Assembly (NCBI GenBank): GCA_037718865.1
Contig: JBBJMP010000020.1
Span: 1-64,000, forward strand
DNA: 64,000 nt
Direction: 5' to 3'
From: JADCRZ01 sp037718865
GTDB taxonomy: Bacteria > Bacteroidota > Bacteroidia > Chitinophagales > Chitinophagaceae
Shown: positions 49,933 to 59,039 of the stretch, in pieces
Position numbering within the stretch: the stretch's first letter is position 1
Layout of the letters: the number at the start of each line of letters is the position of its first letter
The notes under the pieces: model-generated
Told to the model about the DNA's origin: nothing
What the model saw: only the letters and a program-made list of their open reading frames with translations
Database searches by the model: none
Translations under genes and position numbers: made by a program

Positions 49933-51048
49933 ATGAAAAAAAATATTGCAGTAATATTGGGTGACGGCATAGGACCTGAAGTCTCGCTACAGTCCATCAA
50001 AGTACTCGATGCCGTGGCCCAGCAATTCGGCCATGGTTTTGAATACACCTATTGCCTGATGGGTGCTGACGCTATTGATAAAACCGGCAATCCCCTGCCT
50101 GACGAAACCGTCGCGGTTTGTCTGAAAAGTGACGCCATTCTGTTCGGCGCCATTGGTCACCCGAAATACGATAATGATCCGGCTGCCAAGATAAGGCCTG
50201 AACAGGGTTTGCTTAGATTAAGAAAAGAGTTACAACTGTTTGCCAACATCAGACCGGTAAACACTTACCCTTCTTTACATCATTTGTCGCCGTTGAAAGA
50301 CAAGCAACTGCAAGATGTGGATTTTATCATCTATCGTGAATTAACCGGAGGCATCTATTTTGGGAAAAAACAGGTGAATGAGGAATTGACGCTGGCGTCT
50401 GATGAATGCGTATACAGTAAAGAAGAAATTGAACGTATAGCTCACCTTGCTTTTCAGGCGGCACAAAAAAGAAGGAAAAAACTTACGCTGGTGGATAAGG
50501 CAAACGTGCTGGAAACATCCCGGTTATGGAGGAAAATTGTACAGCAACTGGCCGTTCAGTATAATAATGTTGAGGTGGATTACATGTTTGTGGATAACGC
50601 AGCCATGCAGATCATCTTAAATCCGAAACAATTTGACATTGTGCTCACCGAGAACATGTTTGGTGATATCATCAGTGATGAAGCCAGCGTGATCAGTGGC
50701 TCGCTGGGATTGCTGCCTTCCGCATCTATCGGCAGCGTGTCGGCACTTTTTGAACCCATTCATGGTTCTTATCCGCAAGCTGCAGGAAAAGATATTGCCA
50801 ATCCCATCGGTTCGGTATTATCTGCTGCCCTGATGCTCGACCATTTTGATATGAAGGAAGAAGCCGGCCTTATCCGCAATGCGGTGCAGTGGACGCTGGC
50901 TAACGGTTTCGTAACAAAAGACATTGATGCGGTAAATAATTACTCCACATCAACCATCGGCGACCTGATCAGGGATTTTGTAGAGAACCGGCTGCCTTCT
51001 GCGATTTACAAAAACAATATTTCTTTAAGCAAATCAACGATTATTTAA
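49933..51048 (+). CDS. leuB: 3-isopropylmalate dehydrogenase
   Basis: A 371-residue NAD-dependent oxidative decarboxylase giving 2-ketoisocaproate. VILGDGIGPEV at the N-terminus, LLRLRKELQLFANIRPV, the metal-binding aspartates in ENMFGDIISDEASV and the NAD loop FEPIHGSYPQAAGKDIANPI are present. Third gene of the tight leuCDB unit. A 142-base gap with a perfect hairpin separates it from ilvE. Confidence 0.96.
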   Translation: MKKNIAVILGDGIGPEVSLQSIKVLDAVAQQFGHGFEYTYCLMGADAIDKTGNPLPDETVAVCLKSDAILFGAIGHPKYDNDPAAKIRPEQGLLRLRKELQLFANIRPVNTYPSLHHLSPLKDKQLQDVDFIIYRELTGGIYFGKKQVNEELTLASDECVYSKEEIERIAHLAFQAAQKRRKKLTLVDKANVLETSRLWRKIVQQLAVQYNNVEVDYMFVDNAAMQIILNPKQFDIVLTENMFGDIISDEASVISGSLGLLPSASIGSVSALFEPIHGSYPQAAGKDIANPIGSVLSAALMLDHFDMKEEAGLIRNAVQWTLANGFVTKDIDAVNNYSTSTIGDLIRDFVENRLPSAIYKNNISLSKSTII

Positions 51049-51084
51049 AAATTAGTAGTGATGAGTTATGAATAATGAGTGCTG

Positions 51085-51115
51085 CCCGTGGTTGGTGTTT
51101 TCACCAACCACAAGC
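51085..51115. repeat. gtggttggtg hairpin repeat between leuB and ilvE
   Basis: gtggttggtg and caccaaccac form a perfect 10-base stem with a tttt loop. The 31-base unit recurs with one change at 52197-52227 and in a longer form at 35037-35155. Confidence 0.8.
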
Positions 51116-51190
51116 GAAGAAGAATCTTAACAGAACCATCAGATCACGAATTAAAAAATATCTCTGCGGAGAAACACGGAGGAGCCAAAA

Positions 51191-52156
51191 ATGAATTATT
51201 ATTCTGAAAACACCATTCTCTATCTGGACGGAGAATACGTTAAGGCCTCGGAAGCAAAAACCGATCTGTATTCGCAGTCACTTCATTACGGTTATGCAGT
51301 ATTTGAAGGCATCCGCTCGTACGCCATGGTAAGCGGTGAAACAAAGATCTTTAAAGAACGGGAACATTATGAAAGGCTAAGGAATTCGGCCCAGGCTATG
51401 AACATGCCTTATCCTTATGATACCGGTGAACTGATAGCAGCGACTTATGCATTATTGGAAAAAAACAACCTCCAGGACGCCTACATTCGTCCGCTGGTCT
51501 ATGCTCCCGCCAACATGGGCTTTGTTCAGAACACGACTTCTCATGTCATGATAGCTGTTTGGAAGATGGCCCCGTTCTTTGGAGAAAATCTGCTGCGCGT
51601 GATGACATCATCCTTTCAGCGGCCTAATCCCAAGGGATTCAATATCGAAGCTAAGGCTTCAGGACATTACGTGAATTCCATCCTGGCCAGCCAGGAGGCT
51701 AAAGCACGGGGATTTGACGAGGCTTTACTAACTGATATGCATGGTTATGTCGCGGAGGGTTCGGGCGCCAATGTGTTTTTTGAGCAGGATGATAAATTGA
51801 TTACACCTCCTCCAGGCAACATCTTACCGGGTATTACCCGGGCTACGGTAATTGAGATCTGTCACAAACTTAATATACCGGTTGTGGAAAAATTGTTCAA
51901 CACCGGTGAATTGAAAGAAGCAGATGCAGCCTTCTTTTGCGGCACTGCAGGCGAAGTGATCGGATGGGAATCGCTGGATGGTGTCAACTTTAAAAAGCCG
52001 TGGAGTGAATCTCTAAGTAAGACGATACAGGATGCTTATAAACAACTGGTCACCGGAAGAAGGATTACCAGTACCGGCAACGAAATGGCTGAGCAAGAAA
52101 AAGAAGCGCAGATCGCTGAATTATTTCAGAAAACCGTAAAGGAAGTGAGTAAGTGA
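51191..52156 (+). CDS. ilvE: branched-chain amino acid aminotransferase
   Basis: A 321-residue fold-type IV PLP enzyme that makes leucine, isoleucine and valine from their keto acids with glutamate as donor. SLHYGYAVFEGIRSY, the PLP lysine in NIEAKASGHYVNSILASQEA, and the LLTDMHGYVAEGSGANVFF and GNILPGITRATVIEI segments are typical. It lies between two copies of the gtggttggtg hairpin repeat. The glutamate supply link to gltBD downstream is noteworthy. Confidence 0.94.
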   Translation: MNYYSENTILYLDGEYVKASEAKTDLYSQSLHYGYAVFEGIRSYAMVSGETKIFKEREHYERLRNSAQAMNMPYPYDTGELIAATYALLEKNNLQDAYIRPLVYAPANMGFVQNTTSHVMIAVWKMAPFFGENLLRVMTSSFQRPNPKGFNIEAKASGHYVNSILASQEAKARGFDEALLTDMHGYVAEGSGANVFFEQDDKLITPPPGNILPGITRATVIEICHKLNIPVVEKLFNTGELKEADAAFFCGTAGEVIGWESLDGVNFKKPWSESLSKTIQDAYKQLVTGRRITSTGNEMAEQEKEAQIAELFQKTVKEVSK

Positions 52157-52196
52157 GATATGAATGATGAATGATGAGTGAGTGATTAATTAAGTG

Positions 52197-52227
52197 CCCG
52201 TGGTTGGTGTTTTCACCAACCACCAGC
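52197..52227. repeat. gtggttggtg hairpin repeat between ilvE and ilvD
   Basis: Second copy of the 31-base unit at 51085-51115, followed by an AT-rich direct-repeat stretch (ttaaacc-type units at 52241-52270) that recurs before ilvN at 55654-55677. Confidence 0.8.
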
Positions 52228-52283
52228 CGGGAGAGAAACCTTAAACCTTAAACTTTAAACGCTTAAACCTCCGTTCAACCTTC

Positions 52284-53966
52284 ATGCAGGAATTAAACAA
52301 ATACAGCAAAACCATCACCCAGGACAGTACACAACCGGCCGCACAGGCTATGCTGTATGGCATTGGATTAACAGAGGACGACCTGAAAAAACCTCAGGTG
52401 GGAATCGTGAGCATGGGTTATGAAGGCAATACCTGCAACATGCACCTGAACGACATGGCCAAATTGATAAAACAAGGGGTCTGGGATGCTAACCTGGTAG
52501 GCCTGATCTTTAATACCATCGGCGTAAGTGACGGTATCAGCAATGGAACGGATGGCATGAGGTATTCCCTGGTGAGCAGGGATATTATTGCCGACTCGAT
52601 TGAGGCGGTTTGCGGAGCCCAATATTATGATGCACTGATTGCAGTTCCTGGCTGCGACAAAAATATGCCGGGGTCCATTATGGCTATGGGAAGGTTAAAC
52701 CGGCCTTCTATAATGGTTTATGGAGGCACCATCGCGGCCGGACATTATAAGGGAAAAGACCTGAATATCATTTCCGCCTTTGAAGCGCTGGGACAAAAAC
52801 TGGCGGGCCAGCTCAACGATGCAGACTTTAAAGGGATCGTTCAAAATTCCTGTCCGGGTGCAGGAGCCTGCGGTGGCATGTACACTGCCAATACCATGTC
52901 TTCAGCCATTGAAGCAATGGGAATGAGTTTACCTTATTCGTCTTCCAACCCGGCCCTGAGCGATGAGAAGACAAACGAATGCCTGGAGGCCGGAAAGGCG
53001 GTCAGGTACCTGATGGAAAAAGACATCAAGCCTGCAGACATCATGACCAGGAAAGCATTTGAAAACGCCATTGTCATTGTAATGGCCCTGGGCGGAAGTA
53101 CTAATGCGGTCATGCACCTGATCGCCATGGCAAAAAGTATTGATGTTTCTCTAAGCCAGAATGATTTCCAGACAATCAGCGATAAGGTGCCCGTCCTGGC
53201 TGACCTTAAACCGAGCGGACAATATTTAATGCAAGACCTCCACAAAATAGGCGGTGTGCCCGCTGTAATGAAGTACCTGTTGCAAAAAGGGTTGTTGCAT
53301 GGCGATTGCCTTACGGTTACCGGGAAAACTGTGGCGGAAAACCTGGAAACCGTTCCTGATCTTGATTTCATAAACCAAAAAATTATTCATCCGGTCGAAA
53401 CAGCGCTTAAGGCTACCGGTCATTTGCAGATATTATATGGTAACCTTGCCGAAGGAGGCAGCGTGGCCAAGATCAGCGGAAAAGAGGGAGAACGTTTTGA
53501 GGGCCCTGCCAGGGTTTTTGATGGTGAGTTTGAACTGATCAGCGGTATTCATTCCGGGAAAATAAAGCCAGGCGATGTTGTAGTGATCCGTTACGTAGGC
53601 CCTAAAGGCGGTCCAGGCATGCCGGAAATGCTAAAACCTACATCTGCTATTATGGGTTCAGGACTCGGAAAAACCGTTGCACTGATCACAGATGGCAGAT
53701 TTAGCGGAGGAACACATGGATTTGTGGTAGGCCATATTACGCCGGAAGCATTCGATGGGGGCTTGCTTGCCCTGGTACTGGATGATGATATTATCGAAAT
53801 TGATACCGTTCGCAATACCATTAACTTAAAGGTCAGCCAGGAAGATATTTTCGCCCGCAAAAAAGAATGGGCTCAACCATTATTAAAAGCAAACAAAGGA
53901 ATTCTATATAAATATGCTAAATACGTTAAAACTGCCGCAGAAGGATGTGTTACTGACGAAGACTGA
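52284..53966 (+). CDS. ilvD: dihydroxy-acid dehydratase
   Basis: A 560-residue Fe-S dehydratase of the valine/isoleucine pathway. Cluster cysteines lie in GYEGNTCNMHLND, PGCDKNMPGSIMAMGR and CPGAGACGGMYTANTMS. TDGRFSGGTHGFVVGHITPE near the C-terminus is a family signature. The length is normal. Its 3' end overlaps the ilvB reading frame by 53 bases. Confidence 0.96.
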   Translation: MQELNKYSKTITQDSTQPAAQAMLYGIGLTEDDLKKPQVGIVSMGYEGNTCNMHLNDMAKLIKQGVWDANLVGLIFNTIGVSDGISNGTDGMRYSLVSRDIIADSIEAVCGAQYYDALIAVPGCDKNMPGSIMAMGRLNRPSIMVYGGTIAAGHYKGKDLNIISAFEALGQKLAGQLNDADFKGIVQNSCPGAGACGGMYTANTMSSAIEAMGMSLPYSSSNPALSDEKTNECLEAGKAVRYLMEKDIKPADIMTRKAFENAIVIVMALGGSTNAVMHLIAMAKSIDVSLSQNDFQTISDKVPVLADLKPSGQYLMQDLHKIGGVPAVMKYLLQKGLLHGDCLTVTGKTVAENLETVPDLDFINQKIIHPVETALKATGHLQILYGNLAEGGSVAKISGKEGERFEGPARVFDGEFELISGIHSGKIKPGDVVVIRYVGPKGGPGMPEMLKPTSAIMGSGLGKTVALITDGRFSGGTHGFVVGHITPEAFDGGLLALVLDDDIIEIDTVRNTINLKVSQEDIFARKKEWAQPLLKANKGILYKYAKYVKTAAEGCVTDED

Positions 53967-55653
53967 AACCATCAGTGGTTCGGAAGTAGTTATGAAAGCC
54001 TTCATCGCCGAAGGGGTAGATACGATTTTCGGTTACCCCGGCGGCGCCATCATGCCGATATACGACGCCTTGTACGATTATCAGGATCGTTTAAAACATA
54101 TTCTGGTCCGCCATGAACAAGGTGCTATTCATGCTGCCCAGGGATACGCCCGCTCTTCGGGCCGGGTAGGGGTAGTTTTTGCAACCAGCGGCCCTGGTGC
54201 TACCAACCTGGTGACCGGTTTGGCCGACGCCCAGATCGACAGTACCCCGCTGGTATGCATTACCGGTCAGGTATTTGCCCATTTGCTGGGAACCGATGCT
54301 TTCCAGGAGACAGATGTGATTAATATCACAACACCGGTAACCAAGTGGAATTACCAGATTACCGATGCCAGGGAACTTCCTGTAGTACTATCAAAAGCAT
54401 TCCATATTGCCACAACAGGCAGGCCGGGACCAGTGCTGATAGACATTACAAAGAATGCCCAACTTCAAAAAATAGAGTACGAAGGATATACCAGGTGTGA
54501 CTACATACGCAGTTACCGGCCAAAACCCATTGTGAGAGAAGAACACGTAGTGGAAGCAGCTCAGCTGATCAACCAGGCCGAAAAGCCTTTCGTTATCTGG
54601 GGACAAGGTGTAATCTTAGGGAAGGCAGAAACGGAATTTGCGGCTTTCATCGAAAAATCGGGTATACCTGCTGCCTGGACCATACTTGGACTTAGTGCAA
54701 TGCCTACCGACCATCCGCTCAATGTAGGTATGCTGGGCATGCACGGCAATTATGGGCCTAATGTGCTGACTAATGAATGCGATGTACTTATTGCAATAGG
54801 CATGCGCTTCGATGACCGGGTTACCGGAAGACTGGATAAATACGCCAGGCAATGTAAGATCATCCACCTGGATATCGACCCTTCCGAGATTGATAAAAAT
54901 GTTAAAGCTACTGTAGGAGTATGGGGCGACTGTAAAGAGACCCTGCCCTTGCTTACCCAACTGGTCAGTGCCAATACTCACCCGGAATGGTTACAAAAAT
55001 TTGCAGATTACCGCCAGGAGGAAATAAAACAAGTAATCCATGATGAAATGAACCCTGCCTCAGGGGAAATGACCATGGGTGAGGTGATCAACGTACTGAA
55101 CGAATTAACGGAGGGTGATGCCATCATCGTTACCGATGTCGGGCAGCATCAGATGGTAGCCTGCCGTTATGCAAAATTTAATACCTCGAAAAGCAATATT
55201 ACCTCCGGCGGCCTTGGAACAATGGGTTTCGCTCTTCCTGCAGCCATAGGTGCCAAATTTGGCGCTCCTCAACGTACGGTTGTAGCCATCATCGGCGACG
55301 GTGGGTTCCAGATGACCCTGCAGGAACTGGGAACCATCATGCAGAGTGAAGTAAACATAAAGATTATCATTTTAAACAACCGCTTCCTGGGAATGGTGCG
55401 ACAATGGCAACAGTTATTCCACGACAAAAGATATTCATTTGTTGATATAACCAGTCCGGATTTTGTAATGGTGGCCAAAGCATATGGCATTGCCGGACAA
55501 GCCGTTTCGAAAAGAGAAGACCTTAAACAGGCGCTCAAGACCATGCTGGATCATGAAGGCTCTTACCTGATCGAAGCTATGGTCGGAAAAGAAAACAACG
55601 TTTTCCCTATGGTGCCGCAGGGTTGCAGTGTGAGTGAGGTGAGGCTGAAGTAA
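53914..55653 (+). CDS. ilvB: acetolactate synthase large subunit
   Basis: A 579-residue TPP/FAD enzyme, the first common step of valine and isoleucine synthesis. The catalytic Glu is in RHEQGAIHAAQGYAR, the FAD domain in MLGMHGNYGPNVL, and the TPP motif runs from GDGGFQMTLQELGTI to ILNNRFLGMVRQW. The ATG at 53914 gives a 53-base overlap with ilvD and an 18-residue leader before the usual N-terminus; a later GTG at 53947 is possible. The small subunit follows after 24 bases. Confidence 0.95.
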   Translation: MLNTLKLPQKDVLLTKTETISGSEVVMKAFIAEGVDTIFGYPGGAIMPIYDALYDYQDRLKHILVRHEQGAIHAAQGYARSSGRVGVVFATSGPGATNLVTGLADAQIDSTPLVCITGQVFAHLLGTDAFQETDVINITTPVTKWNYQITDARELPVVLSKAFHIATTGRPGPVLIDITKNAQLQKIEYEGYTRCDYIRSYRPKPIVREEHVVEAAQLINQAEKPFVIWGQGVILGKAETEFAAFIEKSGIPAAWTILGLSAMPTDHPLNVGMLGMHGNYGPNVLTNECDVLIAIGMRFDDRVTGRLDKYARQCKIIHLDIDPSEIDKNVKATVGVWGDCKETLPLLTQLVSANTHPEWLQKFADYRQEEIKQVIHDEMNPASGEMTMGEVINVLNELTEGDAIIVTDVGQHQMVACRYAKFNTSKSNITSGGLGTMGFALPAAIGAKFGAPQRTVVAIIGDGGFQMTLQELGTIMQSEVNIKIIILNNRFLGMVRQWQQLFHDKRYSFVDITSPDFVMVAKAYGIAGQAVSKREDLKQALKTMLDHEGSYLIEAMVGKENNVFPMVPQGCSVSEVRLK

Positions 55654-55677
55654 ACGTTAAACCTTAAACTTTTAAAC

Positions 55678-56268
55678 ATGCTTAAACAAGAATTTACCAT
55701 AACCGTTTATACCGAAAATCATATTGGCTTACTCAACCGGATAGCAATCATCTTTTCACGCCGTAAGATCAATATCGATAGCATGAATACCTCTCCTTCT
55801 GAAGTGGAAGGCATCCATCGCTTCACCATTGTTATTGATGAAACTGAAGAGGTGGTGCGCAAACTTGCCCGCCAGATCGAAAAACAGGTAGAAGTGTTGA
55901 AAGCGTATTACAATACGAATGAAGAGATCATCTGGCAGGAAATGGCTTTATATAAAGTGCCTACCGACGAGATTGCCGAGAAGGTAAAAGTAGAAAGGTT
56001 ATTGCGAAAATACGGGGCCAGAGCGGTAGTGATTCGTAAAGATTATACGGTGTTTGAAACCACCGGTCAGCGTGAGGAAACTGACAAACTTGTTAAAGTG
56101 CTCGAGCCTTACGGTTTGATAGAGTTTGTTCGCAGTGCACGGGTAGCCATTATAAAATCGAGTCATGGTTTTCATGAAAAACTAAAAGAATTCGAAGCGA
56201 TGGACCCTGGAGCACGGCTTGTCGAAAACGAGTTTTTAAATAAGCAGGATGAGGTTTTCTCGATGTAA
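55678..56268 (+). CDS. ilvN: acetolactate synthase small (regulatory) subunit
   Basis: A 196-residue regulatory subunit. An N-terminal ACT domain (ITVYTENHIGLLNRIAIIFS and RRKINIDSMNTSPSEVEGI) binds valine for feedback control; the C-terminal part (about 80-165) matches the ALS small-subunit second domain, with IVFE-type KDYTVFETTGQREETDKLV. The gene sits between ilvB and ilvC, as expected. The upstream gap carries ttaaacc-type direct repeats. Confidence 0.92.
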   Translation: MLKQEFTITVYTENHIGLLNRIAIIFSRRKINIDSMNTSPSEVEGIHRFTIVIDETEEVVRKLARQIEKQVEVLKAYYNTNEEIIWQEMALYKVPTDEIAEKVKVERLLRKYGARAVVIRKDYTVFETTGQREETDKLVKVLEPYGLIEFVRSARVAIIKSSHGFHEKLKEFEAMDPGARLVENEFLNKQDEVFSM

Positions 56269-56311
56269 GCAGGTATCCTTTGTGAAACCTTCGTGTTCCT
56301 TCCTTTGCGAC

Positions 56312-56347
56312 CTTTGTGGTTAAGAGACAAGAAGGAGCACCACAAAG
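56312..56347. repeat. CTTTGTGG-type hairpin between ilvN and ilvC
   Basis: ctttgtggt (56312-56320) and accacaaag (56339-56347) are perfect inverted arms. Same family as 32330-32421. A long frame runs through it into ilvC but the repeat is not protein-coding. Confidence 0.7.
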
Positions 56348-56427
56348 AAACACAAAACAACAAGGAACTCAAATCATTTTATAACCTGCTTCCTTCATCG
56401 GAAATGAAGGGAGCCAAAAACAGCATC

Positions 56428-57534
56428 ATGGCAAAATTAAATTTCGGTGGAGTGGAAGAAAATGTGGTTACCAGGGAAGAATTTTCATTATCAAAGGCCC
56501 GGGAAGTTTTAAAAGATGAAGTAGTGGCAGTAATAGGCTATGGCGTTCAGGGTCCCGGCCAGGCATTAAACCAGAGAGAAAATGGCATTAATGTAATCGT
56601 AGGACAGCGGCAGCATTCGAAATCCTGGGAAAAAGCCGTAAGAGATGGATTCGTTCCCGGCGAAACACTTTTCGACATAGAAGAAGCCTTGCAAAGAGGA
56701 ACTATTATTTGTTATCTGTTAAGTGACGCTGCTCAGATACAGTTGTGGCCTACAGTAAAAAAACACCTGACTGCAGGCAAAGCCTTATACTTCTCCCATG
56801 GATTTGGCATAACCTATCATCATCAGACGGGTATCGTTCCGCCACCGGATGTAGACGTATTTTTAGTGGCACCCAAGGGCTCAGGCACTTCGTTGCGCAG
56901 GATGTTTTTACAGGGCCGCGGGTTGAACTCCAGTTATGCCATATTTCAGGACGCCACCGGAAGGGCTTTTGAGAGAGTTGTGTCCCTAGGCATTGCCATA
57001 GGTTCCGGCTATCTGTTTGAAACTAATTTTAAGAAAGAAGTGTATAGCGATCTTACGGGTGAAAGAGGAACGCTGATGGGCGCTATCCAGGGTATCTTCG
57101 CCGCCCAGTACGAGGTACTCCGCAAAAACGGGCATTCTCCTTCTGAGGCATTTAATGAAACGGTGGAAGAACTGACACAAAGCCTGATGCCCCTGGTAGC
57201 CGAAAACGGTATGGACTGGATGTATGCCAACTGCTCTACCACTGCCCAGCGCGGAGCCTTGGACTGGTGGAAGAAATTCCGTGATGCCACATACCCGGTC
57301 TTTGACGAACTGTATAAAAGCGTCGCTGCCGGCGTTGAATCGCAACGGTCTATCGATAGCAACAGCAAACCTGATTATCGCGAAAACCTCGAAATAGAAC
57401 TCAAAGAATTGCGGGATAGTGAATTATGGCAGGCTGGAAAAACAGTGAGAAGCTTAAGGCCGGAAAATCAAAAATCCAGTTCCATCCCGAGCGCTATGGG
57501 CCAAGAGGTTAATGCAGAGCCTGTTTCTTCATAA
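56428..57534 (+). CDS. ilvC: ketol-acid reductoisomerase
   Basis: A 368-residue NADPH-dependent enzyme of valine/isoleucine synthesis. The start is the ATG at 56428 (MAKLNFGGVEENVVTREEF), where family homology begins; in-frame ATGs at 56293 and 56404 would translate an intergenic repeat. The Rossmann motif is VIGYGVQGPGQA; Mg-binding residues lie in EVYSDLTGERGTLMGA and in AFNETVEELTQSL. This fits the class I-like shorter core with family-typical C-terminal helices, followed by a variable polar tail (about 30 residues). Confidence 0.93.
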   Translation: MAKLNFGGVEENVVTREEFSLSKAREVLKDEVVAVIGYGVQGPGQALNQRENGINVIVGQRQHSKSWEKAVRDGFVPGETLFDIEEALQRGTIICYLLSDAAQIQLWPTVKKHLTAGKALYFSHGFGITYHHQTGIVPPPDVDVFLVAPKGSGTSLRRMFLQGRGLNSSYAIFQDATGRAFERVVSLGIAIGSGYLFETNFKKEVYSDLTGERGTLMGAIQGIFAAQYEVLRKNGHSPSEAFNETVEELTQSLMPLVAENGMDWMYANCSTTAQRGALDWWKKFRDATYPVFDELYKSVAAGVESQRSIDSNSKPDYRENLEIELKELRDSELWQAGKTVRSLRPENQKSSSIPSAMGQEVNAEPVSS

Positions 57535-57592
57535 AATATAAAATAAAGATTCTCTAACTGCCCTGCTGCAGTTATAGAATTCAGGAGGGTTC

Positions 57593-58849
57593 ATGAATTT
57601 ATCAACACATACAATACCTGATTTGCAATTTCACAAAGCAGCCGAGCGGATAAAAAAGGTAGTGAACCGTACACCGCTCATGTTTAACAATAATCTCTCC
57701 CGGAAGTACCAGTGTAATATTTTTCTCAAGCGGGAAGACCTTCAGATCGTGCGTTCGTATAAAATTCGCGGCGCGTATAATATGATGAGCAGCCTTCCTG
57801 CATCTCAGCTCGAGCTTGGCGTAGTATGTGCAAGCGCAGGCAATCATGCCCAGGGTTTTGCCTATAGTTGCAAGAAATTGGCTGTGAAAGGAACCGTATT
57901 CATGCCGAATATTACGCCAAACCAGAAAATAAATCAAACCAAGATGTTTGGTGAAGAATTCATTGAAATAAAACTGGTGGGTGATACCTTCGACGACTGT
58001 GCGGTATCAGCAAAATTATTTACTGAACAAAACGGAATGACCTTCATACCCCCTTTTGAAGATCATCGAATCATCGAGGGACAGGCAACAGTAGGTGTAG
58101 AGATCCTGGAAGACTTGTCACAGATTGACTACTTATTCATACCGGTAGGCGGTGGGGGGTTGGGTGCAGGAGTGGGAAGTTACTTCAAAACTTTTTCTCC
58201 AAATACCCGGATCATCGGTTTGGAACCTGAAGGGGCACCGGCCATGTATCAATCTCTAAAAGCAGGCAAACCGGTTACCCTCGAATGTATAGACAGGTTT
58301 GTTGACGGGGCTGCCGTAAAAAGAGTGGGCGACCTCACCTTTTCTATTTGTAAAGTAGTACTGGATGATCTGTACCTCGTACCTGAAGGCAAAGTATGTA
58401 CTACCATCCTTAAACTGTATAACGAGGACGCCATCGTTGTTGAACCTGCCGGTGCGCTCAGCATTGCTGCCCTGGATAATTATGCGGACACTATCAAAGG
58501 CAAAAATGTTGTATGCATTGTGAGTGGTGGTAATAATGATATAGACCGGATGCAGGAGATCAAAGAACGTTCATTACAGTATGAAGGCCTGAAGCATTAT
58601 TTCCTGATCAGGTTTGCACAAAGGCCGGGCTCCTTAAAAGAATTCGTAAGTCATGTGCTTGGACCAAACGATGACATCACCCGGTTTGAATACATGCAGA
58701 AACATAATAAGGAAACCGGGCCGGCACTGGTGGGCATAGAACTGAAAAGCAGGGAAGACTATAAAATGCTAATGGAAAACCTCAATCGCTATCATATAAA
58801 CTACACGGAGCTAAATAAGAACGATAACTTGTTCGGTTACCTGGTATAA
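57593..58849 (+). CDS. ilvA: threonine ammonia-lyase (biosynthetic)
   Basis: A 418-residue PLP enzyme that converts threonine to 2-ketobutyrate for isoleucine. The PLP lysine is K57 (VRSYKIRGAYNMM), the phosphate loop is in FIPVGGGGLGAGV, and SGGNNDIDR precedes the C-terminal domain. The C-terminal ACT-like segment (HYFLIRFAQRPGSLKEFVSH) marks the regulated form, usually inhibited by isoleucine. Last gene of the ilv cluster; 190 bases separate it from gltB. Confidence 0.94.
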   Translation: MNLSTHTIPDLQFHKAAERIKKVVNRTPLMFNNNLSRKYQCNIFLKREDLQIVRSYKIRGAYNMMSSLPASQLELGVVCASAGNHAQGFAYSCKKLAVKGTVFMPNITPNQKINQTKMFGEEFIEIKLVGDTFDDCAVSAKLFTEQNGMTFIPPFEDHRIIEGQATVGVEILEDLSQIDYLFIPVGGGGLGAGVGSYFKTFSPNTRIIGLEPEGAPAMYQSLKAGKPVTLECIDRFVDGAAVKRVGDLTFSICKVVLDDLYLVPEGKVCTTILKLYNEDAIVVEPAGALSIAALDNYADTIKGKNVVCIVSGGNNDIDRMQEIKERSLQYEGLKHYFLIRFAQRPGSLKEFVSHVLGPNDDITRFEYMQKHNKETGPALVGIELKSREDYKMLMENLNRYHINYTELNKNDNLFGYLV

Positions 58850-58975
58850 GAGACCCCGAGCAATAATCACCGGCATACTTTTTACCTTCACCAACCCCCG
58901 GGCTTGGAAACTTTACAAAATCGCGATTCTTAACGGAAACAAAACTTTTTCGTATTTTCATATAGCTTGCTGCCG

Positions 58976-58983
58976 TATTTTTG
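58976..58983 (+). promoter_or_regulatory. putative -7 box of gltB
   Basis: TATTTTTG matches TAnnTTTG 56 bases before the gltB ATG. The -33 region (tattttc near 58953-58959) is a weak match, so confidence is limited. Confidence 0.35.
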
Positions 58984-59039
58984 ATATCATATGAAATCAA
59001 ATCTCATTTCTATTGGAAGATAAATAAAAGCGTGGTAAT

